Shown: positions 28,116-38,651, counted from the stretch's first letter. The stretch: 50,482 bases of DNA from Shewanella cutis (GCF_022410515.1 NZ_JACSDI010000025.1:1-50482); one strand, 5' to 3'. Notes: a model not told the origin generated them from the letters alone. Program-made: numbers and translations.

Positions 28116-28477
28116 AACGATTCCTATCTGAGAGTGCTAACCGTAAACACCGTAATTGCTTTAGGTAATTCACGACCACCTAGCGTAATTAGACTACCTC
28201 GAATGGAGTAAATAAAACGTGAACTGGTTATAAGTTACGGTTTCCTAACAAGGAAATCACTAGCTTTTTGTTAAGCAGATCATGTTTTAGTGATTGTGGA
28301 TGCATATCTGCTGAGATTTTGGCTGTTTCTTATTGAATTTGAGCGATTAACTGAAACAGTAAAACGAAAGATTGAAATTTGAACCTTGGAGTTTTTTGTC
28401 TGTGGACGCTTTGGCTTGTACAGCAGGAGTCTGGCTGTCATTATCCCTGCGGTAATGGCTTTATAAAAGGTTTTGTC
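28116..28477. other. Intergenic region, no gene seen
   Basis: The divergent promoters of the HemN-like gene and the transporter must lie here. The long stretch before the transporter start is translatable in frame, but the peptide has no family character and no good ribosome-binding site. Confidence 0.5.
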
Positions 28478-29377
28478 ATGTTCAATATCAACCGCTGGTT
28501 TCCGTTGTTTGCTCTAATTGGAGCGGGAATAGCGTACCTCATGCCAGCATGGTTTATCGGATTGAAAACCAGCATAGTACCGCTGCTGGTGGTGATTATG
28601 TTATCCATGGGCTTGACCTTAGATTTACAAGATTTTGCCAATGCATTCAAGCAGAAACGTGCTGTTATCACGGGCTTAATTTTGCAATTTACTCTGATGC
28701 CCTTAAGCGCCCTCGCGATCAGTTTGCTGTTAGGGCTCGATAGGGAACTGACTATCGGCATGGTGCTGGTGGGGAGCGTAGCGGGCGGTACGGCATCGAA
28801 TGTAATTTGCTATTTGGCTAAGGGCGATGTCGCCTTATCTATTACTATGACGGCGCTATCCACTTTAGCGGGGGTAGTGCTCACTCCTTTGATTATTCAG
28901 CTCTTAATCGGTGAGATGGTCGCTATTCCGTTGATGGATATGTTACTCAGCCTAGTTAAAATCGTGCTTATCCCAGTGACTGTGGGTGTGGTATTGAATC
29001 ACTTCTTTAAACCGCAGGTGGCTAAACTTGCCCCCGCGTTACCGCTGATTTCGATCGTGGCGATTGTTATGGCAATTAGCATCATTGTGGCTTTAAATGC
29101 GGGGCAATTTGCCCTGGTGGGGCCTGTGATTTTACTCGCGGTGTTTCTGCATAATGGCTTGGGACTCGGCTTTAACCATACAGTGTGTAAAACCATTTCG
29201 ATTGAGGTGGGGCTGCAAAACTCCGGCCTTGCAACTGCCTTATCTATCGAGTTTTTTAGCCCACTCGCCGCCGTCCCCAGCGCCATTTTCTCAATTTGGC
29301 ATAATCTCTCAGGTGCGATGTTGGCAGGGTATTGGGCGAGTTTAGCGCAGCAGAAACAGACAGAGGCATTGGAGTAA
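28478..29377 (+). CDS. SBF-type bile acid:sodium symporter family transporter
   Basis: A 299-residue membrane protein with nine or ten helices. MLSMGLTLDLQDF, VGSVAGGTASNVICYLAKGDVALS and EVGLQNSGLATAL are the conserved SBF/BASS motifs that form the sodium and substrate sites. I start at the ATG at 28478, with AAAAGG about 7 bases before it; a longer frame from 28379 adds residues that look non-coding. Family members carry bile acids, pyruvate, pantothenate precursors or other organic anions, and the substrate here is unknown. Confidence 0.88.
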   Translation: MFNINRWFPLFALIGAGIAYLMPAWFIGLKTSIVPLLVVIMLSMGLTLDLQDFANAFKQKRAVITGLILQFTLMPLSALAISLLLGLDRELTIGMVLVGSVAGGTASNVICYLAKGDVALSITMTALSTLAGVVLTPLIIQLLIGEMVAIPLMDMLLSLVKIVLIPVTVGVVLNHFFKPQVAKLAPALPLISIVAIVMAISIIVALNAGQFALVGPVILLAVFLHNGLGLGFNHTVCKTISIEVGLQNSGLATALSIEFFSPLAAVPSAIFSIWHNLSGAMLAGYWASLAQQKQTEALE

Positions 29378-29498
29378 TTCCTGTTGTGGCCTCTACTTTG
29401 TTGCCAAGGTGTGCGGTCATCACCTCATCCAGTTATCCTGTGATCGAAATCCGGGCTGTTAATGCGCGATTAATTGGCCGTTGTATAAACTCCCCAAG

Positions 29499-29708
29499 CT
29501 ATAGGTAATAGGCTGATGAATATAAAGAAGGATACTTTCGAAGTGGGTGACTATTAGCGGAAGGCACTCCGGCCATGAGTAACCAGCCAAGAATGGATGC
29601 TGTCGCTATAAACAAATTGCTTATCCATAGCGATAGACAGCCAATAACGACTCCAATAAGCATGCCTATAGCGAGGTAAATCGACTTTGTTTTTAGGATA
29701 TTGGTCAT
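29499..29708 (-). CDS. Possible small membrane protein, 69 aa
   Basis: The frame encodes two likely helices (IYLAIGMLIGVVIGCLSLWI and FIATASILGWLLMAGV). No strong ribosome-binding site precedes the ATG and no family is recognised. The coding status is doubtful. Confidence 0.3.
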   Translation of the reverse strand: MTNILKTKSIYLAIGMLIGVVIGCLSLWISNLFIATASILGWLLMAGVPSANSHPLRKYPSLYSSAYYL

Positions 29709-29814
29709 AGCTTTGGTGTAGCAGCTAAGTCTTTATGGGTTAGGTTATAGATAGGTGCTTAAGAAAGCTATTAGATGTTTATTTAAGGCTTAATGAATTG
29801 ATCTTAAACAGTTT

Positions 29815-29840
29815 GGCCTAATATCTTGTGATATTAGGCC
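29815..29840 (-). terminator. Hairpin behind the chemotaxis receptor gene
   Basis: GGCCTAATATC pairs perfectly with GATATTAGGCC across TTGT, 27 bases beyond the stop on the minus strand. The T-tract is poor (AAACTGTTT). Confidence 0.55.
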
Positions 29841-29866
29841 ATATTAGCCCAATTTAATGATGCAGT

Positions 29867-31449
29867 TTACAGCTTAAAATGTGAGACCACGCCTGTCAGT
29901 TGCTCCTTGGTGGCGGCCAAGGATGTGGCGCTATTGAGGGTGGCTTTGCCGCTTTGATTTAGTTCATCTACCATTTCGCGGATGGTGCTTAAGTTGCGAT
30001 TAATTTCTTCTGTCACGGCGCTTTGTTCTTCGGCGGCGGTGGCGATTTGATTACTTAATCCATTTATATCAAAAACATATGTTGTGAGTGTCTCTAGATT
30101 TTCCGTTACCAGTGTTGTGGTATCAGCCGCTTGCTGGCAGCTTTGCTTGGTCTCCTCCATAGCGTTAACGGCACAGTTGGCGCCGCTTTGCAGTCGCTCA
30201 AGCATCTGATTAATTTCTGCTGTGCTCGTTTGAGTGCGGGCGGCGAGGGCACGCACTTCATCTGCTACAACGGCAAAGCCCCTTCCTTGTTCACCTGCGC
30301 GGGCGGCTTCAATAGCCGCGTTTAGAGCGAGAAGGTTGGTTTGGTCGGCGATATCACCAATAACTTTTAAGATAGTGGCAATATGACGGGTGTTTTCATT
30401 CATGTCGTTTATGGCTACGGCGGCCACATCGACCTTGCCGACAAGGGCTATTACGGTGCTAGCCGCTTGTGTCACGGCTTTTTTCGACTTATCGGCTTGT
30501 TCATTCGCTTGTTGAGTAAACTGGGCTGCAGAGGCAGCATCACCAGCAACGTTATGGGCTGTTGCGCTCATTTCGGTCATGGCCGTCACGACTTGGTCGG
30601 TTTCAACGGCGTGGGTTTGCAATGCATGGCTATTGGCGTTTGATTGCACATTGAGCTGACTAATTTGGTCTGACATGTGCTCAGATGCTTGAGCTATATC
30701 AGAAATCATATGGCGCAGGTGGTCTATCACTCGGTCGAGATCGGCACCTAACGCGCACAGTTCGTTATTACCGCTGATCTGAGTCTTGTGGGTAAGATCG
30801 CCATCGGCAAGATGCTCTACAACACGTTTGATCTGATTAACGATATTGACCAAACGCTTGCTCATAAATAGAGCGCTGAGTAGGGAGGCGATAATCGCGA
30901 CTAAGATGAGTCCGAGCAGCAGGGTCTCGGTTGAGCTCACTTTGTCTTCTGCTTGTTTGCCGAGTTCGTGATTGCGTTGGGTAATTAATTTAACTAATTG
31001 ATTGATTTGATTGCTGACCTTTGGCCCCAATGCGGCGCGTTCGGGAGTGAGCTCAGGCTCAGTGCCCGTTTGTTTGGCAAGAGCGACCTCCTGTTGATAT
31101 AAACGCACATATTGCTCGATTTGTGGCAAGAGTGTGCGGATAGTTTTGGCATCTTGCCCCATAAAACAGTATTAAATTCATCGAGTTTAGCAACGAATTG
31201 CTGCACATTGCGCTGCTGCAAGCTGATAGCGTCAGTTTTATGGACTAAGGTGGCTAAACGCAACTCAAAAAAAGCTTCACGCACACTGGTGAAGGTTTCG
31301 GCGAGCTGGGTATTGTTTACTAGTTTTATATTAGTGTCATTGAGTTCGGTAAAACCCCTATAGGAGGAAATACCGATAATGATCAATAAAATACTCGCAA
31401 ACACTGAGGGCAGCGCCGTCAATGTGCTGGTTTTGGCATTGTTAAACAT
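29867..31449 (-). pseudogene. Methyl-accepting chemotaxis protein with one-base frameshift
   Basis: The N-terminal part (from 31449) has a membrane helix (SVFASILLIIIG) and a four-helix-bundle sensor start, and is in a different frame from the rest. The C-terminal part has a second helix (LLLGLILVAIIASLLSALFM), a HAMP domain and the receptor hairpin DQTNLLALNAAIEAARAGEQ. The junction is in the run of four A residues at 31163-31166 (T residues on the coding strand). Adding one base joins the frames as NTVF-MGQDAKTIRT and gives a 527-residue receptor of normal length. It is either a recent pseudogene or a sequencing error. The ligand is unknown. Confidence 0.88.
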
Positions 31450-31978
31450 GGTGGCCTACTGGGGTATAAAATCAAGAAGGGTGTAATTGAATTACATGAG
31501 TGGTTAGTTTAGCTCCTTGGCTAACCGTTCTGCAACGCGCTTTCTTAATGTGATAATTGCTAATCTAATGTTTTATAAGGTTTTGTTTGTGTCCTGTTAG
31601 CATGGGATAGCCTAACAGTTGTCATATGTTATGTAATTAAAGTTCAGTATGTTTTCATCATATTGATTTTAATAATTAAAATGCTGATAGTTACAGTTCA
31701 TACTACAGTGTATTGACAGTCATAAAGATGATTGTGAAGGAAATCCCAAAAACTCATAAAGCTCTGCGACTATCTTTATCTGTCACTAAAGTCATCGCAT
31801 TTGCCCCCTAATGTCCCATGTTTTTTATGCCATTCCTGATGAATATGCGTCGTATCACAAAGTAATAATTTGAAATGTAAATGATATCGATTATCAATTG
31901 TGATTAAGGTTGTTTTAATATAGATTGTCGGCATTTTTAGTTAATACCTTTTTATCAATGAGTGCCGTCGAGGTTGTT
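31450..31978. other. Divergent promoter region, no gene seen
   Basis: This AT-rich 529-base region between the chemotaxis receptor and the second TonB receptor holds a hairpin (CTGTTAG/CTAACAG at 31594-31618) and the Fur-like site at 31882-31896. Confidence 0.55.
31882..31896. promoter_or_regulatory. Fur-box-like operator
   Basis: TGATATCGATTATCA matches the 7-1-7 Fur pattern with one mismatch in the left half and one near the centre. It lies about 80 bases before the receptor ATG. Confidence 0.6.
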
Positions 31979-34036
31979 ATGGAATGCAGGGCGTTTAAGA
32001 AAAGTGCAATTGCCGCAATCGTTTCGAGTTTACTAATATCTTCCGCTTATGCCGCTGCGGATGCTGAGTCTTCAGAACCGATTGAAAGAATTACTGTTTA
32101 TGGTGAGAAGATTGAGCGTAGCCTTAAGGATACGACGTCATCAATTTCTGTGATCGACAAGGAAACTCTCGATAGTGGCCAATATCAATCCACCTCCAGT
32201 GCCTTATCCGAGGTGCCGAACGTGGTAGTGCTATCAGGTTCTGTGCCTGATATTCGTGGGGTTTCAGGTAATGGTTCGGCCTCAGGATTTAACTCTTTCA
32301 CCGGTGGGGCTCGTGCGCGGGTATCAACCTTAGTCGATGGTGTGGCGGAGCCTTTTGTTGCTGATCTTACCGGTGATACTGGGTTGTGGGATATCCAACA
32401 AATTGAGGTGTTCCGTGGCCCGCAATCGACTATCAATGGCCGTAACAGTATTGGCGGTACGGTATTTATTAAAACCGAAGATCCGACCTTCGATTGGCAG
32501 GGCGCGGCTCGCGTAGGTTATCGCGATCAAGATAACTTTATCGACAGCGCAGTGATGCTCTCAGGCCCGATCCTTGATGATGAATTGGCATTTAGGGTGA
32601 GTGGCCAAAATGTCACGGGCGAAACCTACAATAAAGGTTTGGAATACCCGACAAATCCCGCCACCTTTGATCAAAATGAGCTCATTACTAATCGCTGGCG
32701 CGGCAAATTTTTGTGGCAGCCGAGTGCGATTGAAGATCTGAAAGTACTCTATAGCTTGTCATACAATGATGAAAAGGGTGACTCTGGGCGTAACTATTTT
32801 ACTGGTGATAACCCATGGGCTTTTAAGCCAATTTTCCAACGTTATATCGAGACTAAATCGACGACTCACTCTGTAAAAGTGGATTATGAGCTTGGAGAAG
32901 GGCAAGCCTTCGATCTGCTTGTTGCCTACATGGATTATAACTGGGGCTTTGAATCCTATGAGGCCCTTGCCACAGCTCAGCAATATGTGGATATGAAGGA
33001 CAAGAGTTATACCGTGGATGGTAAATATAGCTTTGGTCTTAAGGATAAGGATTTTAACGGTTTTGTGGGATTAGCCTATTTCAAGCGTAGCCAAGATTTT
33101 GGTAGCACGGGTAGCTCAATCTATAGCGGTGACGATAGCACAGAGTCCTCGTCCGTTTATGGCGAAGTCACCTATGGGCTCGCCGACTCGCTCTGGGTTA
33201 CTGTCGGTGGCCGAGTGATGCGTGAAGAGCAATTGCGTAACTTCAACATGCGCTATCAAGGTAGTCTACTTGAGGAAAAACTCGATGACGCCAATACCGT
33301 TACCCTGCCGAAGTTAGTGCTGCAATACGCGCTGAATGATAATACCACCTTAGCGGCCAGCGTTCGTCGTGGTTATAACTCTGGCGGTGGCGCGCTGTCT
33401 TTGGTGGAAAGCGAGTATTACTATTACGATGAGGAGTTCGTAAATACCTATGAACTGAGCAGTCGTAGCGTATTTGCCAATGGCGATGTTAACTTAAGTG
33501 CTAACCTCTTTTACAACGATTTTGATGGTTATCAAGCGTCTAATAGCGCCCGTAAAATTACCAATATCGATAAAGCTGTCAGCTACGGGGTTGAGGCCGA
33601 ATTCAGCGCCATGTTAACGGAAAACTGGCAGTTTATTTCGGGCGTAGGTTTACTCGATAGTGAAATCAAACAAGCCGATCCTAGCTATGGCGACATTATC
33701 GGTAATCAGTTGAACTCAGCCCCGCACATTACTGCTAATGCCGGATTCAAGTATTGGATGAATGATGCGTTCTCTTTCGGTTTTTCAGGCAACTATGTTG
33801 GTGAGTATTTTGCGGATATCAATAATACCGAATCTAGAGTGGCGGGTGATTATGTGGTTGCGCGTGTAAGTCTTGATTATCAAACAGATAGCTGGAGAGT
33901 CAGTGGCTTTGTGAATAACTTATTTGATGAGCAAGCAATGACAGTCAATGAACCCGCAAGCCGCAGTTATCCCGACGGTTATGCCGCGATTATTGACCCA
34001 AGAAATATTGGTGTCTCCGTGATGTATCGCTTCTAA
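31979..34036 (+). CDS. TonB-dependent receptor
   Basis: An outer-membrane receptor with a signal peptide ending in SAYAAAD, a TonB-box-like ERITVYGEK, a plug domain with SISVIDKETLDSG, VPDIRGVSG and VEVFRGPQST-like text, and a beta-barrel ending in SVMYRF. I start at the ATG at 31979 (MECRAFKK), which gives a normal signal peptide; the frame opens 54 bases earlier with residues that spoil it. Of 685 residues, the plug occupies about 30-165. The Fur-like box suggests iron-chelate uptake. A bidirectional terminator follows. Confidence 0.9.
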   Translation: MECRAFKKSAIAAIVSSLLISSAYAAADAESSEPIERITVYGEKIERSLKDTTSSISVIDKETLDSGQYQSTSSALSEVPNVVVLSGSVPDIRGVSGNGSASGFNSFTGGARARVSTLVDGVAEPFVADLTGDTGLWDIQQIEVFRGPQSTINGRNSIGGTVFIKTEDPTFDWQGAARVGYRDQDNFIDSAVMLSGPILDDELAFRVSGQNVTGETYNKGLEYPTNPATFDQNELITNRWRGKFLWQPSAIEDLKVLYSLSYNDEKGDSGRNYFTGDNPWAFKPIFQRYIETKSTTHSVKVDYELGEGQAFDLLVAYMDYNWGFESYEALATAQQYVDMKDKSYTVDGKYSFGLKDKDFNGFVGLAYFKRSQDFGSTGSSIYSGDDSTESSSVYGEVTYGLADSLWVTVGGRVMREEQLRNFNMRYQGSLLEEKLDDANTVTLPKLVLQYALNDNTTLAASVRRGYNSGGGALSLVESEYYYYDEEFVNTYELSSRSVFANGDVNLSANLFYNDFDGYQASNSARKITNIDKAVSYGVEAEFSAMLTENWQFISGVGLLDSEIKQADPSYGDIIGNQLNSAPHITANAGFKYWMNDAFSFGFSGNYVGEYFADINNTESRVAGDYVVARVSLDYQTDSWRVSGFVNNLFDEQAMTVNEPASRSYPDGYAAIIDPRNIGVSVMYRF

Positions 34037-34076
34037 GCGATTGGTTTAGTTAGCACTAAAAATCTCCACCCATAAA

Positions 34077-34106
34077 AAAACCTCCACAGTTTGCTGTGGA
34101 GGTTTT
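34077..34106. terminator. Strong bidirectional terminator
   Basis: AAAACCTCCACAG pairs perfectly with CTGTGGAGGTTTT across TTTG. T-runs follow on both strands, serving the TonB receptor and fdhC. Confidence 0.92.
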
Positions 34107-34122
34107 GTTTTATCAGAGTATG

Positions 34123-35109
34123 TTACTCTTTATATTGTAACGTGCCGTTGGCCTTGATTTCGTCGTACCACAGGTTGTGGTGTTGGGTTGCCCAGTTTTC
34201 ATCACAATAACCAGACACCATACACTCCATACCACCTTCTGACATCACAGTTGCCATAAAGATGTGCACGATAGAGAAAGCGCAGATCACGATGGCACTA
34301 ACAGAGTGCAATACCAGCGCGATTAAGCTTAAGGTGCGGCTTGGTTCGAAAAGATTTGGGAACAGTAACAACATACCTGATGCTGAAATGATCAACCCGA
34401 ACAGGGCAAAGGCCCAGAACCACATTTTCTCACCGGCGTTAGCAAAACCTGCGTCAGGGTGCTTACCTTTGAATGGACCAAAGTTGATGTAACCACCAAC
34501 GACCATAAACCACTTCACATCGTACATTTTTGGCAGCTGGTTCTTCGCCCAGAGGACGGTCATCAGTGCCCAACCGATCATGAAAGGAATGGCCATCACG
34601 TCGTGGACTTGTTTGGCACCATAGACTAAGCCTGCCCAGAAACCCTCACCCAACCAAGGTTGGAAGAAGAAGCGTCCAGCAAGTAATACCAAGCCTGTTA
34701 AAATTAATAACAAACAAGGGATTGCACCTAACCAGTGGATTGAAACGTCAAACTTAGACCAGCGATATACCATCTTGCCTGAAAAACCATGGTGCAGCTT
34801 GGAGATGCCGTTCACCTTGATAAATAAGACAAAGATAATGATCATGCCGAATAGCGCCGCCATTAAAGCGGGCGCTAACCAGTCGCTACGCAGTTCCAGT
34901 ACGCGCAGATCATAGGTATTGATCGGCTGCGCATGGAACTCACTTTGGGAGGCAGTGTATCCCGTGGCGCCATCCTTCAGCTGTGCCCAAATTTGGGCGT
35001 CAGCGGCTTGAGGTTGGATCGCCTGTCCATCACCACCATTGGCTAGACACACGGCACTAAATAGCAGTGCTATGGCTAAACCTATGTGTTTGAACCATTT
35101 GTTCATCAT
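34123..35109 (-). CDS. fdhC: Formate dehydrogenase cytochrome b subunit, copy 1
   Basis: The membrane subunit that passes electrons from formate to the quinone pool. A signal peptide-like N-terminus is followed by a hydrophilic segment and at least four helices (LMAALFGMIIIFVLFI, LLLILTGLVLLAGRFFF, MAIPFMIGWALMTVLW, LFGLIISASGMLLLF). Histidines in FDVSIHW, KQVHDVM and LHSVSAIVICAFSIVH are candidate haem b ligands. Length is 328 residues, longer than E. coli FdnI. It is the last gene of the first fdhXABC unit, ahead of a terminator. Its C-terminal NLWYDEIKANG is shared with copy 2. Confidence 0.93.
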   Translation of the reverse strand: MMNKWFKHIGLAIALLFSAVCLANGGDGQAIQPQAADAQIWAQLKDGATGYTASQSEFHAQPINTYDLRVLELRSDWLAPALMAALFGMIIIFVLFIKVNGISKLHHGFSGKMVYRWSKFDVSIHWLGAIPCLLLILTGLVLLAGRFFFQPWLGEGFWAGLVYGAKQVHDVMAIPFMIGWALMTVLWAKNQLPKMYDVKWFMVVGGYINFGPFKGKHPDAGFANAGEKMWFWAFALFGLIISASGMLLLFPNLFEPSRTLSLIALVLHSVSAIVICAFSIVHIFMATVMSEGGMECMVSGYCDENWATQHHNLWYDEIKANGTLQYKE

Positions 35110-35182
35110 ACATCCTCTCTCACTTAGTGGCGCCTGCCAGCAGGCGCCAAGCTAAGTCTGTGGACAGATCCTGTGACCTGAA

Positions 35183-35752
35183 TTAATTCCAAGCCGCGTT
35201 TTTAGCACCACGGTAAGCCACGCGCTCACGGAAGATGTTAGAAACAACTTCAGCATCGCCAGCGAGCAGGGCTTTAGTGGCACATAGTTCTGCACACATT
35301 GGTAGTTTGCCTTCAGCAATACGGTTTGAACCGTACTTCTGGCGCTCTGCCTCTGAGTGAGTTTCTTCTGGGCCGCCAGCACAGAAGGTACATTTGTCCA
35401 TCTTGCCGCGGTTACCAAAGGCCCCTTTTTGTGGGAACTGTGGTGCGCCAAAAGGACAGGCATACAAACAGTAACCACAACCGATACAGGTATCTTTGTC
35501 GTGCAGTACGATGCCATCTTCGGTTTTGTAGAAGCAGTTTGCTGGGCAAACAGCCATACAAGGCGCGTCTGAACAATGCATACAAGCGACAGAGATTGAC
35601 GCTTCACCGGGTTTACCATCATTGATGGTCACGACGCGGCGGCGTTGGATACCCCATTCGAGCGCGGAGTCGTTTTCGTTTTTACAAGCAGTGACACAAC
35701 CGTTACATTCGATGCAGCGCTTGGTATCACACAAAAATTTCATTGTAGCCAT
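35183..35752 (-). CDS. fdhB: Formate dehydrogenase iron-sulfur subunit, copy 1
   Basis: The electron-transfer subunit between FdhA and FdhC, 189 residues. Four cysteine groups for [4Fe-4S] clusters are visible: CIECNGCVTACKNEN, CMHCSDAPCMAVCPANCF, CIGCGYCLYACPFG and CTFCAGG with a late CAELCATKAL. The N-terminus (MKFLCDTKRC) has no signal peptide, so it is exported together with the Tat-bearing FdhA, as in related enzymes. It sits 29 bases behind fdhA and 73 bases before fdhC. Confidence 0.94.
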   Translation of the reverse strand: MATMKFLCDTKRCIECNGCVTACKNENDSALEWGIQRRRVVTINDGKPGEASISVACMHCSDAPCMAVCPANCFYKTEDGIVLHDKDTCIGCGYCLYACPFGAPQFPQKGAFGNRGKMDKCTFCAGGPEETHSEAERQKYGSNRIAEGKLPMCAELCATKALLAGDAEVVSNIFRERVAYRGAKNAAWN

Positions 35753-35781
35753 AGTGGCAATTCTCCTAGCTTAAGCTGCAC

Positions 35782-38634
35782 TTATGCTTTAACGATCTGA
35801 CAGAGCGACGCTTTGGTTTCCTGCATTTGGGTCACAGGGTCATAACCATAGGTCAGTGCCGTGTTACAGGATTCACCGATAACGTAAGGCACAGTGCCTT
35901 CTGGATAGTTAGCCGCTAAACTTTCACCGTGCATCACACCCGCAAAGTGGTATGGCATAAAGGTTACACCCGGTGCTACACGTGGCGTCACCATGGCTTG
36001 TACCTTGATACGACCGCCTTCAGCACCTTCTACCCATACAAACTCACCGTTGCGGATAGCTCGGTCAGCAGCGTCAGCAGGGTTGATCTCAATGAACATT
36101 TCCTGTTGAAGCTCTGCTAGCCATGGGTTAGAACGAGATTCTTCACCACCACCTTCGTATTCCACTAAACGACCAGAGGTCATGACTAATGGATATTTAC
36201 CGCTTAAGTCGTTCTCTTGGAGCGTCTTATACAGTGTTGGTAGACGATGTACTTGCATATCGTCATAGGTTGGGTATTTAGCCACTAAGTCACGGCGGGC
36301 TGTATAAATTGGCTCGCGGTGTACAGGGGCTTGGTCTGGGAAAGTCCAAACAATACAACGGGCTTTCGCATTACCAAACGGAATACAACCGTGCTTGATC
36401 GCCACGCGCACAATGCCGCCTGACAAATCTGTTTTCCAGTTTTTACCTTCTGCAGCCGCTTTTTCTTCTGCAGTCAGATCATCCCACCAACCGAGTTGCT
36501 TAAGCAGTTTGTCAGAGAATTCTGGGTAACCGTCTTGGATTTCTGCGCCCTTGGAGAAGGTACCTTCTGCCAGCAGGTTTTTACCATTGTATTCAACGCC
36601 GTAACGGGCACGGAAGTTACCGCCGCCGTCTTTAACGTGCTTGTCTTGGTTATACAGAATTTGGGTACCAGGGTGTTTAGCTTCTGGTGTGCCCCAACAT
36701 GGCCAAGGTAAGCCATAGGTTTCACCTTTACATGGACCACCTGCAGCTTCAAGCGTCTTGTTGCTAAAGGTACCCCAGTTTTGGGTGTGCTGTTTGATAC
36801 GCTCTGGGCTTTGACCGGTGTAACCGATAGTCCACATACCGCGGTTGATTTCGCGAGAGATATCCTCAACCACTGGCATATTGCCTGCGATGTTCCAGCG
36901 CTTAGCCCATTGCTCAGAAATGCCCACTTTTTTCGCAAGCATGTACATAATTTCGATATCGTTTTTAGATTCGAATAGCGGCTGAATCACCTGCTCACGC
37001 CACTGAATTGAACGGCCTGAGTTAGATACTGCGCCAGAGGCTTCAAATTGAGTACAGGCTGGTAACAGGTATACGCCGTTTTTACGGCTGTGCATGATAC
37101 CTGCGATGGTTGGGAATGGATCCACGACCACAACCGTATCTAATTTATCTAAGGCATCGCGGACATCACGTTGGCGGGTGCCAGTGTTAACCGATTGTCC
37201 CCAGAAGAAAGCCATGCGGATATTGTCTTTCTGTGCCAGTTTATCTTTTTCAAGCAGAACGCCGTCAAACCAGCGTGAACATGGCATACCAGGTGTGGTC
37301 ATTGGCTCACGACCAAGGTAGGTTCCGTGATCGAAGCGGCTCTTCATCCACTCCATATCCAGTTCCCACACGTTAGTCCAATGTTCCCATGCCGCAGTAG
37401 TCAGACCGTAGTAACCTGGTAAGTTATCAAATAGCAGACCTAAGTCAGTTGCTGCTTGAACGTTATCGTGACCACGGAAAATGTTAGTACCGCCGCCAGA
37501 TACGCCCATGTTGCCTAAGGCTAATTGCAGAATACAGTATGCGCGGGTGTTAGCGTTACCCACGTGATGCTGAGTACCACCCATACACCAAATAACGGTA
37601 CCTGGACGGTTTTCTGCCATCAGTTTCGCGGCTTGATAAACCACTTCTTCGCTTACGCCTGTGATATTCGCCACTTCTTTAGGTGGGAATTTTTTCACTT
37701 CTGCACGAATGGTTTCCATCTCGAATACGCGTTGTTGGATAAAGGTCTTGTCTTCCCAACCGTTTTCGAAGATGTGCCATAACATACCGTAAATAAACGG
37801 AATATCGGTACCTGGACGAATCGCGCAGTGCAGATCTGAGTGTGCTGCAGTACGAGAGAAACGTGGATCAACAACGATGATTTTCGCGTTGTTTTTCTCT
37901 TTGGCGATCAGAATATGTTGCATTGAAACCGGATGCGCTTCCGCAGGGTTTGCACCGATCAGGAAGATGGCATTGGCATTCTGAATGTCGTTGAAAGAGT
38001 TAGTTTGCGCACCGTAGCCCCAAGTGTTAGCAACACCAGCTACCGTGGTAGAGTGACAAATACGAGCAGAGTGGTCGACGTTGTTGGTGCCCCACATGGC
38101 CGCCAGTTTGCGGTATGCATAACAACCTTCGTTAGAGAACTTAGCACTACCCATAAAGTATACAGAGTCTGGGCCTGATTCTTTACGAATGTTGAGCATT
38201 TGGTCGCCCACTTCGTTAATCGCGTCTTCCCAAGAGATTTTTTTCCACTTGCCATCAACCAATTTCATTGGGTATTTCAGGCGTTTTTCACCGTGGCCGT
38301 GTTCACGCAGCGCAGCACCTTTAGCACAGTGGCCACCGGCATTGAATGGGTGATCGAATGCAGGCTCTTGACCTGTCCACACACCGTTTTGAACTTCGGC
38401 ATACAGACCACAACCGACAGCACACGCACTACAAATAGTACGTTTGATCTCGATTGGAGCATCATGTGGCACATCTTTGGCTTCTGCGCGGCGCATCATG
38501 CCAGTACCCATTAGAGAAGCGGCGGCAATACCACCTGTAGCAATACCTGCTTGCTTCATAAATTGACGACGGCTAATGCCTAACGTCGGTTTGTTAGCCA
38601 CTTGGGCGACATCGGACTTGCGAGTTAACTTCAT
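35782..38634 (-). CDS. fdhA: Formate dehydrogenase catalytic subunit, copy 1 (Cys type)
   Basis: A molybdo- or tungsto-bis-pterin oxidoreductase of 950 residues that oxidises formate to CO2 in the periplasm. A Tat signal (SRRQFMK at 21-27) leads to the [4Fe-4S] site (Cys68, 71, 75 and 103). The metal ligand is Cys193 in ARICHSTT, followed by the catalytic-type His194, in place of selenocysteine. The C-terminal part (TSGRLVEYEGGGEESRSNPWLAE, about 825-850) is the cofactor-binding domain. It has AGGAGA before the ATG. The protein aligns without gaps to copy 2 over its N-terminal 200 residues. Confidence 0.95.
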   Translation of the reverse strand: MKLTRKSDVAQVANKPTLGISRRQFMKQAGIATGGIAAASLMGTGMMRRAEAKDVPHDAPIEIKRTICSACAVGCGLYAEVQNGVWTGQEPAFDHPFNAGGHCAKGAALREHGHGEKRLKYPMKLVDGKWKKISWEDAINEVGDQMLNIRKESGPDSVYFMGSAKFSNEGCYAYRKLAAMWGTNNVDHSARICHSTTVAGVANTWGYGAQTNSFNDIQNANAIFLIGANPAEAHPVSMQHILIAKEKNNAKIIVVDPRFSRTAAHSDLHCAIRPGTDIPFIYGMLWHIFENGWEDKTFIQQRVFEMETIRAEVKKFPPKEVANITGVSEEVVYQAAKLMAENRPGTVIWCMGGTQHHVGNANTRAYCILQLALGNMGVSGGGTNIFRGHDNVQAATDLGLLFDNLPGYYGLTTAAWEHWTNVWELDMEWMKSRFDHGTYLGREPMTTPGMPCSRWFDGVLLEKDKLAQKDNIRMAFFWGQSVNTGTRQRDVRDALDKLDTVVVVDPFPTIAGIMHSRKNGVYLLPACTQFEASGAVSNSGRSIQWREQVIQPLFESKNDIEIMYMLAKKVGISEQWAKRWNIAGNMPVVEDISREINRGMWTIGYTGQSPERIKQHTQNWGTFSNKTLEAAGGPCKGETYGLPWPCWGTPEAKHPGTQILYNQDKHVKDGGGNFRARYGVEYNGKNLLAEGTFSKGAEIQDGYPEFSDKLLKQLGWWDDLTAEEKAAAEGKNWKTDLSGGIVRVAIKHGCIPFGNAKARCIVWTFPDQAPVHREPIYTARRDLVAKYPTYDDMQVHRLPTLYKTLQENDLSGKYPLVMTSGRLVEYEGGGEESRSNPWLAELQQEMFIEINPADAADRAIRNGEFVWVEGAEGGRIKVQAMVTPRVAPGVTFMPYHFAGVMHGESLAANYPEGTVPYVIGESCNTALTYGYDPVTQMQETKASLCQIVKA

Positions 38635-38651
38635 CGCTGACTTCTCCTAGA

